Origin: Winogradskyella immobilis
GTDB lineage: Bacteria > Bacteroidota > Bacteroidia > Flavobacteriales > Flavobacteriaceae
DNA length: 64,000 nt
Direction: 5' to 3'
Assembly (NCBI RefSeq): GCF_021887715.1
Contig: NZ_JAIQXX010000005.1
Location: forward strand, 62,001-126,000
The notes under the pieces are model-generated. The model was not told where the DNA came from and searched no databases. It saw only the letters and a list, made by a program, of their open reading frames with translations. The position numbers and the translations under genes are program-made. Positions 57,330 through 64,000 of this stretch are shown one piece after another (the stretch's first letter is position 1; each line of letters begins with the position of its first letter).

Positions 57330-58217
57330 TTATCTGTGTTTTTTGATTTTATAATCACCGTTTATATTATCAATATAAATACTATAATCTTTAAAAAAGC
57401 CAATACCTAATCGCAATTGACTAGAATGCCTTATGTCTGTTAAAACATTTTTAAATTCAATATCTCCTAATAAAATAGATGGCACAGTTCCAATTTTTTC
57501 TTTCACCATTTGGTTACCACCTATAGTATAAATCTCTCTTTCATTGTCCGTAAAATTATATGTAGACAATATTTTTTCAGCAAGAGGATGATCTTTCGGA
57601 ATGTTTAATCCTTTACTAGAAGAACCTAAGTCTATAACTGCTTTATACTTTTGTCCATTAATAGTAATGTATGTGTATGGAGAGCCTCCTTCTCTTTTTA
57701 TTTTAATAGATCTATAAGTATCATCTACTAAGTGTTTGTTTGAAATCTCAATTTCTCTTTTAGGATAATTAATGAGCCAATTCGCTTTTTTTATAATAGG
57801 TTGTCCTACAATTCCACCAAAATTTGGAACCTTTTCTTTTAAATCGGCTAAATCTCTATTTAAAGCATAGGTATTTTTAAAATCTATATTACCAATTTTA
57901 ATAGATGATACCACTTCACTACCAAAGAGCGCTTTTCTGTTAGATGCACCAATAACTTTACCAGTTTTACCAACTAGCTCTTTACGTTGAATAATACTGA
58001 GTTGCGCACCAGTATCAAATAAAAAATTTTTAGACACTCCATCCACTTTTACAGGAAGTACTATTATCGATTTTATAGATGTAAAATCAGTTTTGTAATG
58101 AAAAGTATTAGGAGATACACTACCTCTTTTTTGATCTTTAACTACGGAACAGTTTAATGTAAGTAACAAAAGTAATGCTGTTAATACAAGGTTTGATGTT
58201 TTAATTGATGTGTTCAT
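57330..58217 (-). CDS. retropepsin-like aspartyl protease, predicted lipoprotein
   Basis: A 295-aa protein with a lipoprotein signal (LLLLLTLNCS, Cys23) and two pepsin-like halves. The first has FLFDTGAQLS (Asp68) and the second AVIDLGSSS (Asp196). Both active Asp are present, although the second motif is DLG rather than DTG. Likely located in the periplasm or outer membrane. Substrate unknown. It lies next to a membrane AraC regulator on the same strand, 80 bp downstream of it. Confidence 0.85.
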   Translation of the reverse strand: MNTSIKTSNLVLTALLLLLTLNCSVVKDQKRGSVSPNTFHYKTDFTSIKSIIVLPVKVDGVSKNFLFDTGAQLSIIQRKELVGKTGKVIGASNRKALFGSEVVSSIKIGNIDFKNTYALNRDLADLKEKVPNFGGIVGQPIIKKANWLINYPKREIEISNKHLVDDTYRSIKIKREGGSPYTYITINGQKYKAVIDLGSSSKGLNIPKDHPLAEKILSTYNFTDNEREIYTIGGNQMVKEKIGTVPSILLGDIEFKNVLTDIRHSSQLRLGIGFFKDYSIYIDNINGDYKIKKHR

Positions 58218-58297
58218 TTAACTTATTTTATTAATTATAGGAACAAATAAAAGCATCAGTATTGATTTGAACGCCCCAATAGAAGAGTTGGTACCTT

Positions 58298-59425
58298 TTA
58301 AATGGGTTTTAATTGCTTTTTATATGCAGACGGAGAAAGCCCAGTAATTTTTTTAAATATTCTGTTAAAACTAGTTTTAGAATTAAAACCACAATCATAG
58401 GCTATTGCTAGCAAGGTATATGTTTCAGAAATATTATTATCTATCATTCTTTTTACTTCATTAACTCTATAACTATTAATGTAATCGTAAAAAGAAATAT
58501 TCATATGTTGATTTAATAATAACGATAATTTTTTGTCCGAAGTAGAAAGTAACTCTGCTAAATAACGTAGTGTAAGATTCTCTGTTAAGTAAGGTTTCTC
58601 GTCACTCATTAGCTTTTTTAGCGCCACTTCTAAAGCGTTCATTTCACTTTTGTCATATTCAATTTGCTTTTTTTTAATTTCTGAGGTTTGACCTTTATTC
58701 AATTCTGTCAATAGAAAATTGGGTAATAGTACTTTAGTTTGAGATATGCCGTAATACCCTAAATAAGCAATTAAAAATACAATAGGTATAATTGTTAGAT
58801 ATCCAATATTCCAATCTAACTCACCTAAAAGTAACTCATAACTAGTTGTTATAATATCAATGCTAATAATAAGAATAGTGCCTTTTAAGAAATACTCAAT
58901 CCATTTTAAATCCTTATTGTTTAAGTTAGAATAACTATGCTTAACTAAACGGCTAAATCTTTTAAGAATTTTTAAAGAATATAAAATATAGAATAAGGAA
59001 TAGAGAATTGAGAAAGAAACGATAGGATCTAATATTTGTAGATATTTAAATGAATAACTTTTATTTACTAAGTCAATAAATCCAGGAATAGATATAACGC
59101 AAATGAATATAAAAGGGAAAATAAAATGAACTAAGTTTTCTTTAAAAATTAGTTTCGAATTTTTGGTTATAGCCTTAACATATAAAAAAAGTAAAGGACC
59201 TATTAACACTACAATAGAAGTTTCTAAAATATAAGTTGTTAAAATTAAAACAACAATTTTATTTAAATAGCTATAACTAAAAACAAACTCTAAAAAAATT
59301 AAAATAAAAATGCTCAATAATACTTTTTTAGCTTGACTTTTATTCTTTTGCTTAAGTAATACAAATAATATAATCGAGGTAATAATAATTCCTGTAGTTA
59401 AAGAAAAATCTAAAAATGTTTTCAT
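58298..59425 (-). CDS. AraC family regulator with membrane sensor
   Basis: A 375-aa protein. About seven transmembrane helices occupy residues 1-235, followed by a cytoplasmic linker and an AraC/XylS helix-turn-helix domain at about 270-372 (LRYLAELLSTSDKKLSLLLNQ, then IAYDCGFNSKTSFNRIFKKITGLSPSAYKKQ). This 7TM-AraC arrangement is common in Bacteroidota. The signal is unknown. The gene downstream on the same strand encodes the aspartyl protease, a possible target. Confidence 0.9.
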   Translation of the reverse strand: MKTFLDFSLTTGIIITSIILFVLLKQKNKSQAKKVLLSIFILIFLEFVFSYSYLNKIVVLILTTYILETSIVVLIGPLLFLYVKAITKNSKLIFKENLVHFIFPFIFICVISIPGFIDLVNKSYSFKYLQILDPIVSFSILYSLFYILYSLKILKRFSRLVKHSYSNLNNKDLKWIEYFLKGTILIISIDIITTSYELLLGELDWNIGYLTIIPIVFLIAYLGYYGISQTKVLLPNFLLTELNKGQTSEIKKKQIEYDKSEMNALEVALKKLMSDEKPYLTENLTLRYLAELLSTSDKKLSLLLNQHMNISFYDYINSYRVNEVKRMIDNNISETYTLLAIAYDCGFNSKTSFNRIFKKITGLSPSAYKKQLKPI

Positions 59426-59527
59426 GTATAATCTCGATTATGAGTATTCAAATTTAAAATTATAATCTATATTGTTATACTTTAATTTGTAATAAGTTTT
59501 TATCTTTCAGTCATCAATGTATTTTCA

Positions 59528-60244
59528 ATGCTGTACTATCTAATTATTGCTCTAAAGCTATTTTGCTTATATCATATTTATAAAAATCGCAAACCTTATT
59601 TTTGGTTCTTTGTGATTTTTTTTATTCCTGTTTTTGGTGCTATTTTCTACATCATAACTCAGGTTTTAACGACAAGAGATGTCGATAAAATACAGAGTGA
59701 GATTACTACAATTATTAACCCGACTAAGAAAATTAAAGACTTAGAACGGAAAGTTGAATTTTCTAATACTTATGCCAATCAATTAGAGTTAGCAGATGCG
59801 TATTATGGGATCAACGATTTTAACAATGCCATTATAAATTATAACAAAACACTAGAAGATACTGTACAAGATTCTTACTATACGCGTCAACAATTGGTGT
59901 TATGTTATTTTAATATAAAAGATTATGAATCTGTTTTAACACAGGTTGAATACATTAAAAATAAATCAGAATTTAAAGGTTCTAAACAACAATTTTGTTA
60001 TGGTTTGGCATTACGCGAAAAAGGAGATTTAGAAGCTGCAGAAGAACAATTAAAAGCAATAGATAGACCTTACTCTAATTACAACGAACGTTTAGAATTG
60101 GCAAAGTTTTACCTTGGAAATAATAGGAAAGAAGAAGCTCATGCTTTGTTAAAAGAAATCTATGAAGAATCTCAGCATATGACTAAACCTAACAGACGTT
60201 TATTTAAAACAACAATAATTGAGGTGGAGCGTTTGCTAAAATAG
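59528..60244 (+). CDS. membrane TPR protein with PLDc-N-like head
   Basis: A 238-aa protein. The N-terminus has one or two transmembrane helices and a KPYFWFFVIFFIPVFGAIFYII motif like the PLD N-terminal membrane segment (as in cardiolipin synthases) but no phospholipase domain follows. Residues 70-235 contain about four TPR-like repeats (ANQLELADAYYGINDFNNAIINYNKTL, ALREKGDLEAAEEQL). Likely a membrane scaffold; function unknown. Confidence 0.8.
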   Translation: MLYYLIIALKLFCLYHIYKNRKPYFWFFVIFFIPVFGAIFYIITQVLTTRDVDKIQSEITTIINPTKKIKDLERKVEFSNTYANQLELADAYYGINDFNNAIINYNKTLEDTVQDSYYTRQQLVLCYFNIKDYESVLTQVEYIKNKSEFKGSKQQFCYGLALREKGDLEAAEEQLKAIDRPYSNYNERLELAKFYLGNNRKEEAHALLKEIYEESQHMTKPNRRLFKTTIIEVERLLK

Positions 60245-60259
60245 TATTAATCCTATAAT

Positions 60260-60281
60260 AAGATTCCTGCCTACGCAGGAA
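60260..60281 (+). repeat. short hairpin repeat upstream of the glycosylase-like gene
   Basis: The 22 bp contain TTCCTGCCTACGCAGGAA, identical to the inverted copy at 53529-53550. It ends 5 nt before the ATG at 60287, so the AGGAA of the right arm is in the position of a ribosome-binding site. Confidence 0.8.
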
Positions 60282-60286
60282 TAGAT

Positions 60287-61033
60287 ATGTTTTTTCATCA
60301 ACATCCTTACAAACCGTTTATCCAAAAAGATACTAAAAAATTAATTGTTGGTACTTTGCCGCCACCGCGATTTTCAACAGGAGCATTATTAGAAAAGGAT
60401 GTTGATTTTTGTTATGGGAGTTGTTATAATTCGCTTTGGTTAAAAATTGATAAAATTCATAATCTTAACTTACGTTACGATAATTCTCAAGAAGCTATTG
60501 AAGAACGCAAAGCATTTTTAATACAGCATCAAATAGGCGTGTGTGATATTGTAGAAAGTGCAGAGCGCGAAAAAATTGATGCTTCTGATTTGGGGATGAA
60601 AAATATAAAACTTCGGGATATTATTGGCTACTTAAAGCAATATCCAAATATTGAAACCTTATTATTCACAGGAGGTAATAGTAAAAATGGACCAGAATAT
60701 TTCTTTAGAAAACACATAAAAGATTATAATATAAAATTAGAATTGGTTTCTAATGAAGTGCCACGTATTCATCAATTCTCTTTACCTTGTCATTCAAGCT
60801 GTCACATTGAGCGCAGTCGAAATGAAAGCGAAGAATCTAAAATAGAGATTCCTCAATCGTTGCACTCTTCTCGGAATGACAACCGCATTATCAAAACTGT
60901 ATCACTTACCTCAGGATCGGGCGCAGCAAATATTTCTATTAGTAGAATGCCTTTATACAAACAACTAAAAGCTAAAAACCCAAAGTTTAATACTTTTGAT
61001 TTTAGAGTAATGCAGTATCGGGAGTTTTTCTGA
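60287..61033 (+). CDS. uracil-DNA-glycosylase-family protein with in-frame insertion
   Basis: A 248-aa protein resembling a Bacteroidota branch of the uracil-DNA glycosylase superfamily: KKLIVGTLPPPRFSTGALLEKDVDFCYG at the N-terminus, TLLFTGGNSKNGPEYFFR in the middle, RIIKTVSLTSGSGAANISIS near the C-terminus. Between RIHQFSL and RIIKT lies a stretch encoded by a palindrome-ended repeat element (60787-60882), adding 32 residues of low similarity to anything. Activity of this copy is uncertain, although the frame is intact. Confidence 0.8.
   Translation: MFFHQHPYKPFIQKDTKKLIVGTLPPPRFSTGALLEKDVDFCYGSCYNSLWLKIDKIHNLNLRYDNSQEAIEERKAFLIQHQIGVCDIVESAEREKIDASDLGMKNIKLRDIIGYLKQYPNIETLLFTGGNSKNGPEYFFRKHIKDYNIKLELVSNEVPRIHQFSLPCHSSCHIERSRNESEESKIEIPQSLHSSRNDNRIIKTVSLTSGSGAANISISRMPLYKQLKAKNPKFNTFDFRVMQYREFF
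60787..60882 (+). repeat. 96-bp palindrome-ended repeat inserted in a CDS
   Basis: Begins TTGTCATTC and ends GAATGACAA, perfect 9-bp inverted termini, and has an internal ATTGAGCGCAGTCGAAATG block like the dispersed REP-type elements common in intergenic regions of flavobacteria. The length of 96 bp is 32 codons, so the host frame is preserved. Confidence 0.75.
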
Positions 61034-61080
61034 AGTTTGGTTTAATATATCGATATCGTTCTGTTTTAATGAATGATATC

Positions 61081-61203
61081 GTGTTTGTGTATGATTTCGT
61101 TGCGTGTTTCAGTAACTAATTTAGCACATACAAACCGAATAGAAAATCCGCGAGGATTTTCGTAAGTAGGCAAGTACTAGCAATGAATTATACACGTTGT
61201 TGT
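61081..61203. repeat. foldable element with attC-like long inverted arms
   Basis: Arms GTGTATGATTTCGTTGC (61087-61103) and GCAATGAATTATACAC (61180-61195) are imperfect reverse complements with a one-base bulge. Between them GAAAATCC and GGATTTTC (61142-61161) form a perfect 8-bp stem on a GCGA tetraloop. It resembles recombination sites or REP structures in general form. No integrase gene is in the window. Confidence 0.55.
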
Positions 61204-61213
61204 AGGCTGGCTT

Positions 61214-61861
61214 TTATATTATTATAATTAATTTCTTTCCGTTTATTTTTAATTCGACAAGTTGTAAATTATTACTCCTTTTAAAAACAAATCTATTATT
61301 TTCTCTTTTCAATTTAGCTTTAGCGAAGAGAGTTGTACTATGGTTTTTCAATAAATGGTTTACTTCAAATTCAATGTCACTTTCGATTTCGGATTCCAAT
61401 TTGATAATTATTTTTCCTTTTCTCCTTTTTATTCTAATGTTTTTCAATTCGGTTATCTCGTTCATTATTGGTTTGTTTGGTCTATTTATTAGAACAAAAC
61501 CAAGATTACATTTTTGAGGATAAACTCCGTCAGATTCGCAAAGAGATGGCGCAATTTCAATATTTTCAGATGGAAATAGTTTAAGAGTTTCAATTTGTTC
61601 TTTTGAAAAGTCATTTGCGGTTGAAATAACATTACCAGAAATCACAATGTTAAGCCAAAAGTCAATTTCATTTTGTTCTGATTCTTGCTCACAATTAATT
61701 CTTTTAAAAATTTTGCTTTTGCGTTCGTCAGAATTCAGCTGTTTAATTTCCTTAATCCACTTTTGAGATTCCTCATAATTTTTAAAATCTCCGCAGTTAT
61801 TCTGTCCAAATGAAACTTGGCTAAATAATATAAATAGAATAAAGATTTTAATGGTTCTCAT
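61214..61861 (-). CDS. orphan secreted protein of unknown function
   Basis: A 215-aa protein with a cleavable signal peptide (FILFILFSQVSFGQ) and four Cys in the mature part (NCGDF, INCEQ, LCESD, KCNLG), plausibly two disulfides. The C-terminal third is Lys/Ile-rich, with alternating strand patterns (NIRIKRRKGKIIIKLESEI, ELKINGKKLIIII). I do not recognise a family. It lies directly downstream of the AsmA-like gene and beside the structured element at 61081-61203; short inverted motifs flank it. Confidence 0.7.
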   Translation of the reverse strand: MRTIKIFILFILFSQVSFGQNNCGDFKNYEESQKWIKEIKQLNSDERKSKIFKRINCEQESEQNEIDFWLNIVISGNVISTANDFSKEQIETLKLFPSENIEIAPSLCESDGVYPQKCNLGFVLINRPNKPIMNEITELKNIRIKRRKGKIIIKLESEIESDIEFEVNHLLKNHSTTLFAKAKLKRENNRFVFKRSNNLQLVELKINGKKLIIII

Positions 61862-61942
61862 AGGTTTTCACAGCTTGCGTACAACTATTGTTAAACGAAG
61901 TTCGTTGATTTAAATTAGAAAGTCAAATATTTAAATTAGTGT

Positions 61943-64000
61943 CTATTTCCCTTTTTTCTTACCTAACGAAACCTTATAATCATCAATAATACCTTTAACT
62001 TTTAGGTTGAGATACCTGATTTTTCTATTAGGGTCAACTTCCACAATTGCATCAACTTGTTCTGGGTTAACAATTGTATCTTTCTTGTTTCCAAATAATT
62101 TTTGCCAAGAGGCTTTTCTTACGGTTTTCCAAGGAATACGGATATAATAATCGATATTTTGATCGCTATCATGAGTGCCTGACAATTCTATATGACCCAA
62201 AGTAGATTCAATCGTCATCGTAGGAATATTAATTTCTCCATTTTCAATACCTAAACTATTTTGCAAAGTATCAAACCGAATGTTTTGTAGATTTTTATCA
62301 CCCATATAGTCAGAAAGTGCCAACATAGGATTGTAATTTTTTAATCGACCATTTAAAACTTTTACATCCATTTCTAATGTGGATTGGTCGAGATCTGGTA
62401 CCATATCAGGGTAGACTCTAATTTTACCTTTAATTTTAGAGGTGAGTTTTCCTTGTAAATTTTCTGAAACGAGATGATCTTGTCCAAAATTTTCGAATTT
62501 AAATAGCAATTTATCTAAATCTACATTATTCATTATCAAATCGGGTTGCATATATATGTGTTTTGGGTCACTACCATTAAAATATCCACCCAATTTAATA
62601 TTGCCTCCAGCAGCATCCATAGTAAGTGTATCTATATAGATATAATGATCTGGTGTGGTTCTAAGATCGGCTTTGATCTTTTTAAGATCTATTCTATGGT
62701 ATATAAAGTGAGAAATATCTGCTTTGAATTGCATATCTGTAAAGGGCAATTCATAGATGTTAAAAGCTTCAGCATGTGCTTTTATATCTGCTGTTGTAGA
62801 GCTTACATTTTTTGTTAGTTCTGGAGGATTTAAGTTAAAATTAAAAAGGGCATCAAAATCAATGTAGTTTGCTTTTAAAGCTAGGTAATTATCTCTTTTC
62901 TTTATCTGTAAGTCGTCTCCTAAATAATAGTTTAAATCAAAATTAAAATTGGTAGTTCCAATCTCACCATGAAAATCTTTTATGACAATGTGTTGATCTT
63001 CATAATGAATATTTCCTCTAAAATCATGAAAACGCTGTGGATGTAATTTCATTTTTGTATCTAACTTGTCTAAAGCTAAATCAATAGAGTGCAACGCAGA
63101 ATCTTTATAATGCATACTAGAGGAGAAATGTAATGCTAAATCATCAAACGATTCGTGTCTGTATTCTTCTGGGACATAGTTTTCTCCTTGATAAGAGAAT
63201 ACATTTTCTAGCTGTAATTTTTTAGATCTAAGATTGATATCTAAATCTACATCTCCATTAAGCTCAGGTTGCATCCAAAACGAATAGTCGTGTATAAGGC
63301 CATTAAAATGAAAATCGCTATCATCTATATATCCTGCGAAGTTTTCTATTTTTAAGTCTACATTATCAATTAATATATCAGCATGAAAATCGTGAAGCTG
63401 ATGCGGATAATGCTCTAAATTTGCATATAAACTATCGATAAAAAATTCGCCTTTAGGTAAGTATTCAGATTCAGTAAAATCTTTTGCTGAAGTTTTGAAA
63501 GATAATCCTAAGCTTAAATCTTTTATTTGCTCATCAATACCAGTTTGGATGGTATCTTGTTTAGAAAAATGAGTCAACTCACTGAGGTCTATGTAATTAG
63601 AAGTGATGTCTAAATGTGCTTCTACTGGGATATTTGTATGGTGTACAATAGATGGTAAATCTGAAAGAAAACCAGAAACAAATATATCTGAATTTCCCAT
63701 AGATAACTCAAACTGATTTAAGGTAGCTTCTTTGCCATTCATTATCAGATTTACATTCAATGTATCTAAAGGTACAGGAAGTTGTTTCGCTGCTAAGCTT
63801 AAGTCGTCTACCTTTAATTCAGCATAGTAGGCTTGATTTAGTTTTTGTAATGCTTTTTGAGGATTGTCAATATCAATAATATCGTGAAAATTCATTTTCA
63901 ATGAAACTTCTCCAGAGACATTTTGTACTTGCTCTAATTCAAAAAACTCTGCAACAAAATCGAGATTAAAATTAGAATTGACTTGCATATCTACTTCTGG
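61943..64000 (-). CDS. AsmA-like protein, 5' end beyond the window
   Basis: At least 685 codons of a large AsmA/DUF3971-like protein of the envelope. The beta-strand-rich repeats (LDFVAEFFELEQVQNVSGEVSLKM, VDLDINLRSKKLQLENVFSYQG, GKLTSKIKGKIRVYPDMVPDL) and the C-terminal GHIELSGTHDSDQNIDYYIRIPWKTVRKASW are typical of the AsmA C-terminal region. An in-frame ATG at 63988 exists, but the frame stays open to base 64000, so the true start, with its expected N-terminal helix, lies outside. AsmA-like proteins are linked to phospholipid transport between membranes; that role is from family knowledge. Confidence 0.85.
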   Translation of the reverse strand, partial: PEVDMQVNSNFNLDFVAEFFELEQVQNVSGEVSLKMNFHDIIDIDNPQKALQKLNQAYYAELKVDDLSLAAKQLPVPLDTLNVNLIMNGKEATLNQFELSMGNSDIFVSGFLSDLPSIVHHTNIPVEAHLDITSNYIDLSELTHFSKQDTIQTGIDEQIKDLSLGLSFKTSAKDFTESEYLPKGEFFIDSLYANLEHYPHQLHDFHADILIDNVDLKIENFAGYIDDSDFHFNGLIHDYSFWMQPELNGDVDLDINLRSKKLQLENVFSYQGENYVPEEYRHESFDDLALHFSSSMHYKDSALHSIDLALDKLDTKMKLHPQRFHDFRGNIHYEDQHIVIKDFHGEIGTTNFNFDLNYYLGDDLQIKKRDNYLALKANYIDFDALFNFNLNPPELTKNVSSTTADIKAHAEAFNIYELPFTDMQFKADISHFIYHRIDLKKIKADLRTTPDHYIYIDTLTMDAAGGNIKLGGYFNGSDPKHIYMQPDLIMNNVDLDKLLFKFENFGQDHLVSENLQGKLTSKIKGKIRVYPDMVPDLDQSTLEMDVKVLNGRLKNYNPMLALSDYMGDKNLQNIRFDTLQNSLGIENGEINIPTMTIESTLGHIELSGTHDSDQNIDYYIRIPWKTVRKASWQKLFGNKKDTIVNPEQVDAIVEVDPNRKIRYLNLKVKGIIDDYKVSLGKKKGK

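Noticed and set aside
62546..62818. 90-codon plus-strand frame inside the AsmA-like gene
   Set aside because: Cys/Ile-rich shadow of a well-supported minus-strand gene; no start context.

Overview
The window is a chromosomal segment of a low-GC Bacteroidota, almost certainly a marine member of the Flavobacteriaceae. The evidence is a gldKLMN cluster (type IX secretion and gliding), a SusC/SusD pair, a T9SS sorting domain, Bacteroidota-type promoters (TTG, about 17-20 bp, TAnnTTTG) and a complete alginate locus. The genus cannot be fixed from the sequence alone. There is no CRISPR array, prophage, transposase or rRNA.

Layout. 1-8400: end of topA, a degenerate arginase-family protein, then gldK-L-M-N closed by a strong terminator. 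8451-17857: a FAD oxidoreductase, a DUF983 protein, an ABC-F ATPase, a three-gene RND/TolC efflux operon and a CPXCG protein. 17900-19110: a plant-type LRR protein and an initiator tRNA-Met, each with a recognisable promoter and terminator. 19301-38555: the alginate utilisation locus. 38686-43000: a DMT transporter, an alpha/beta hydrolase, era and der. 43014-49056: an outer-membrane beta-barrel protein facing a tight minus-strand operon (M23 peptidase, MerR, LemA, two TPM proteins). 49288-57267: housekeeping genes (alaS, GSCFA, coaD, ddl, PASTA, rluD-like, yaaA). 57330-64000: an aspartyl protease, a membrane AraC regulator, a TPR protein, a uracil-DNA-glycosylase-like gene, an orphan secreted protein in a structured accessory patch, and an AsmA-like protein running off the right edge.

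The alginate locus reads as two consecutive operons. The first is a secreted lamin-tail-like protein, then PL6, PL7 and PL17 lyase lipoproteins and KdgF. The second is SusC, SusD, a PKD lipoprotein, a second PL7, a FadR-type GntR regulator, an MFS transporter, an SDR, KDG kinase and KDPG aldolase. Inferred flow: endolytic PL7/PL6 lyases cut alginate outside, SusCD imports oligomers, PL17 and KdgF give the open-chain monomer DEH, the MFS protein crosses the inner membrane, the SDR reduces DEH to KDG, and kinase plus aldolase give pyruvate and glyceraldehyde-3-phosphate.

The most notable signal is that both operons begin with the same 38-bp sequence. In each, the -7 box TATATTTG runs into two tandem TGGTAAACCA palindromes, with a TTG at identical 19-bp spacing upstream. 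The TGGT-N2-ACCA form is what a FadR-type GntR repressor would bind, and such a gene lies inside the second operon. This defines a likely regulon and brings the uncharacterised lamin-tail/T9SS protein into it. Other notable items are a 22-bp hairpin repeat lying over the ribosome-binding region of two unrelated genes, a 96-bp palindrome-ended element inserted in frame in a glycosylase-like gene, and an orphan gene bounded by inverted motifs beside an attC-like foldable element.
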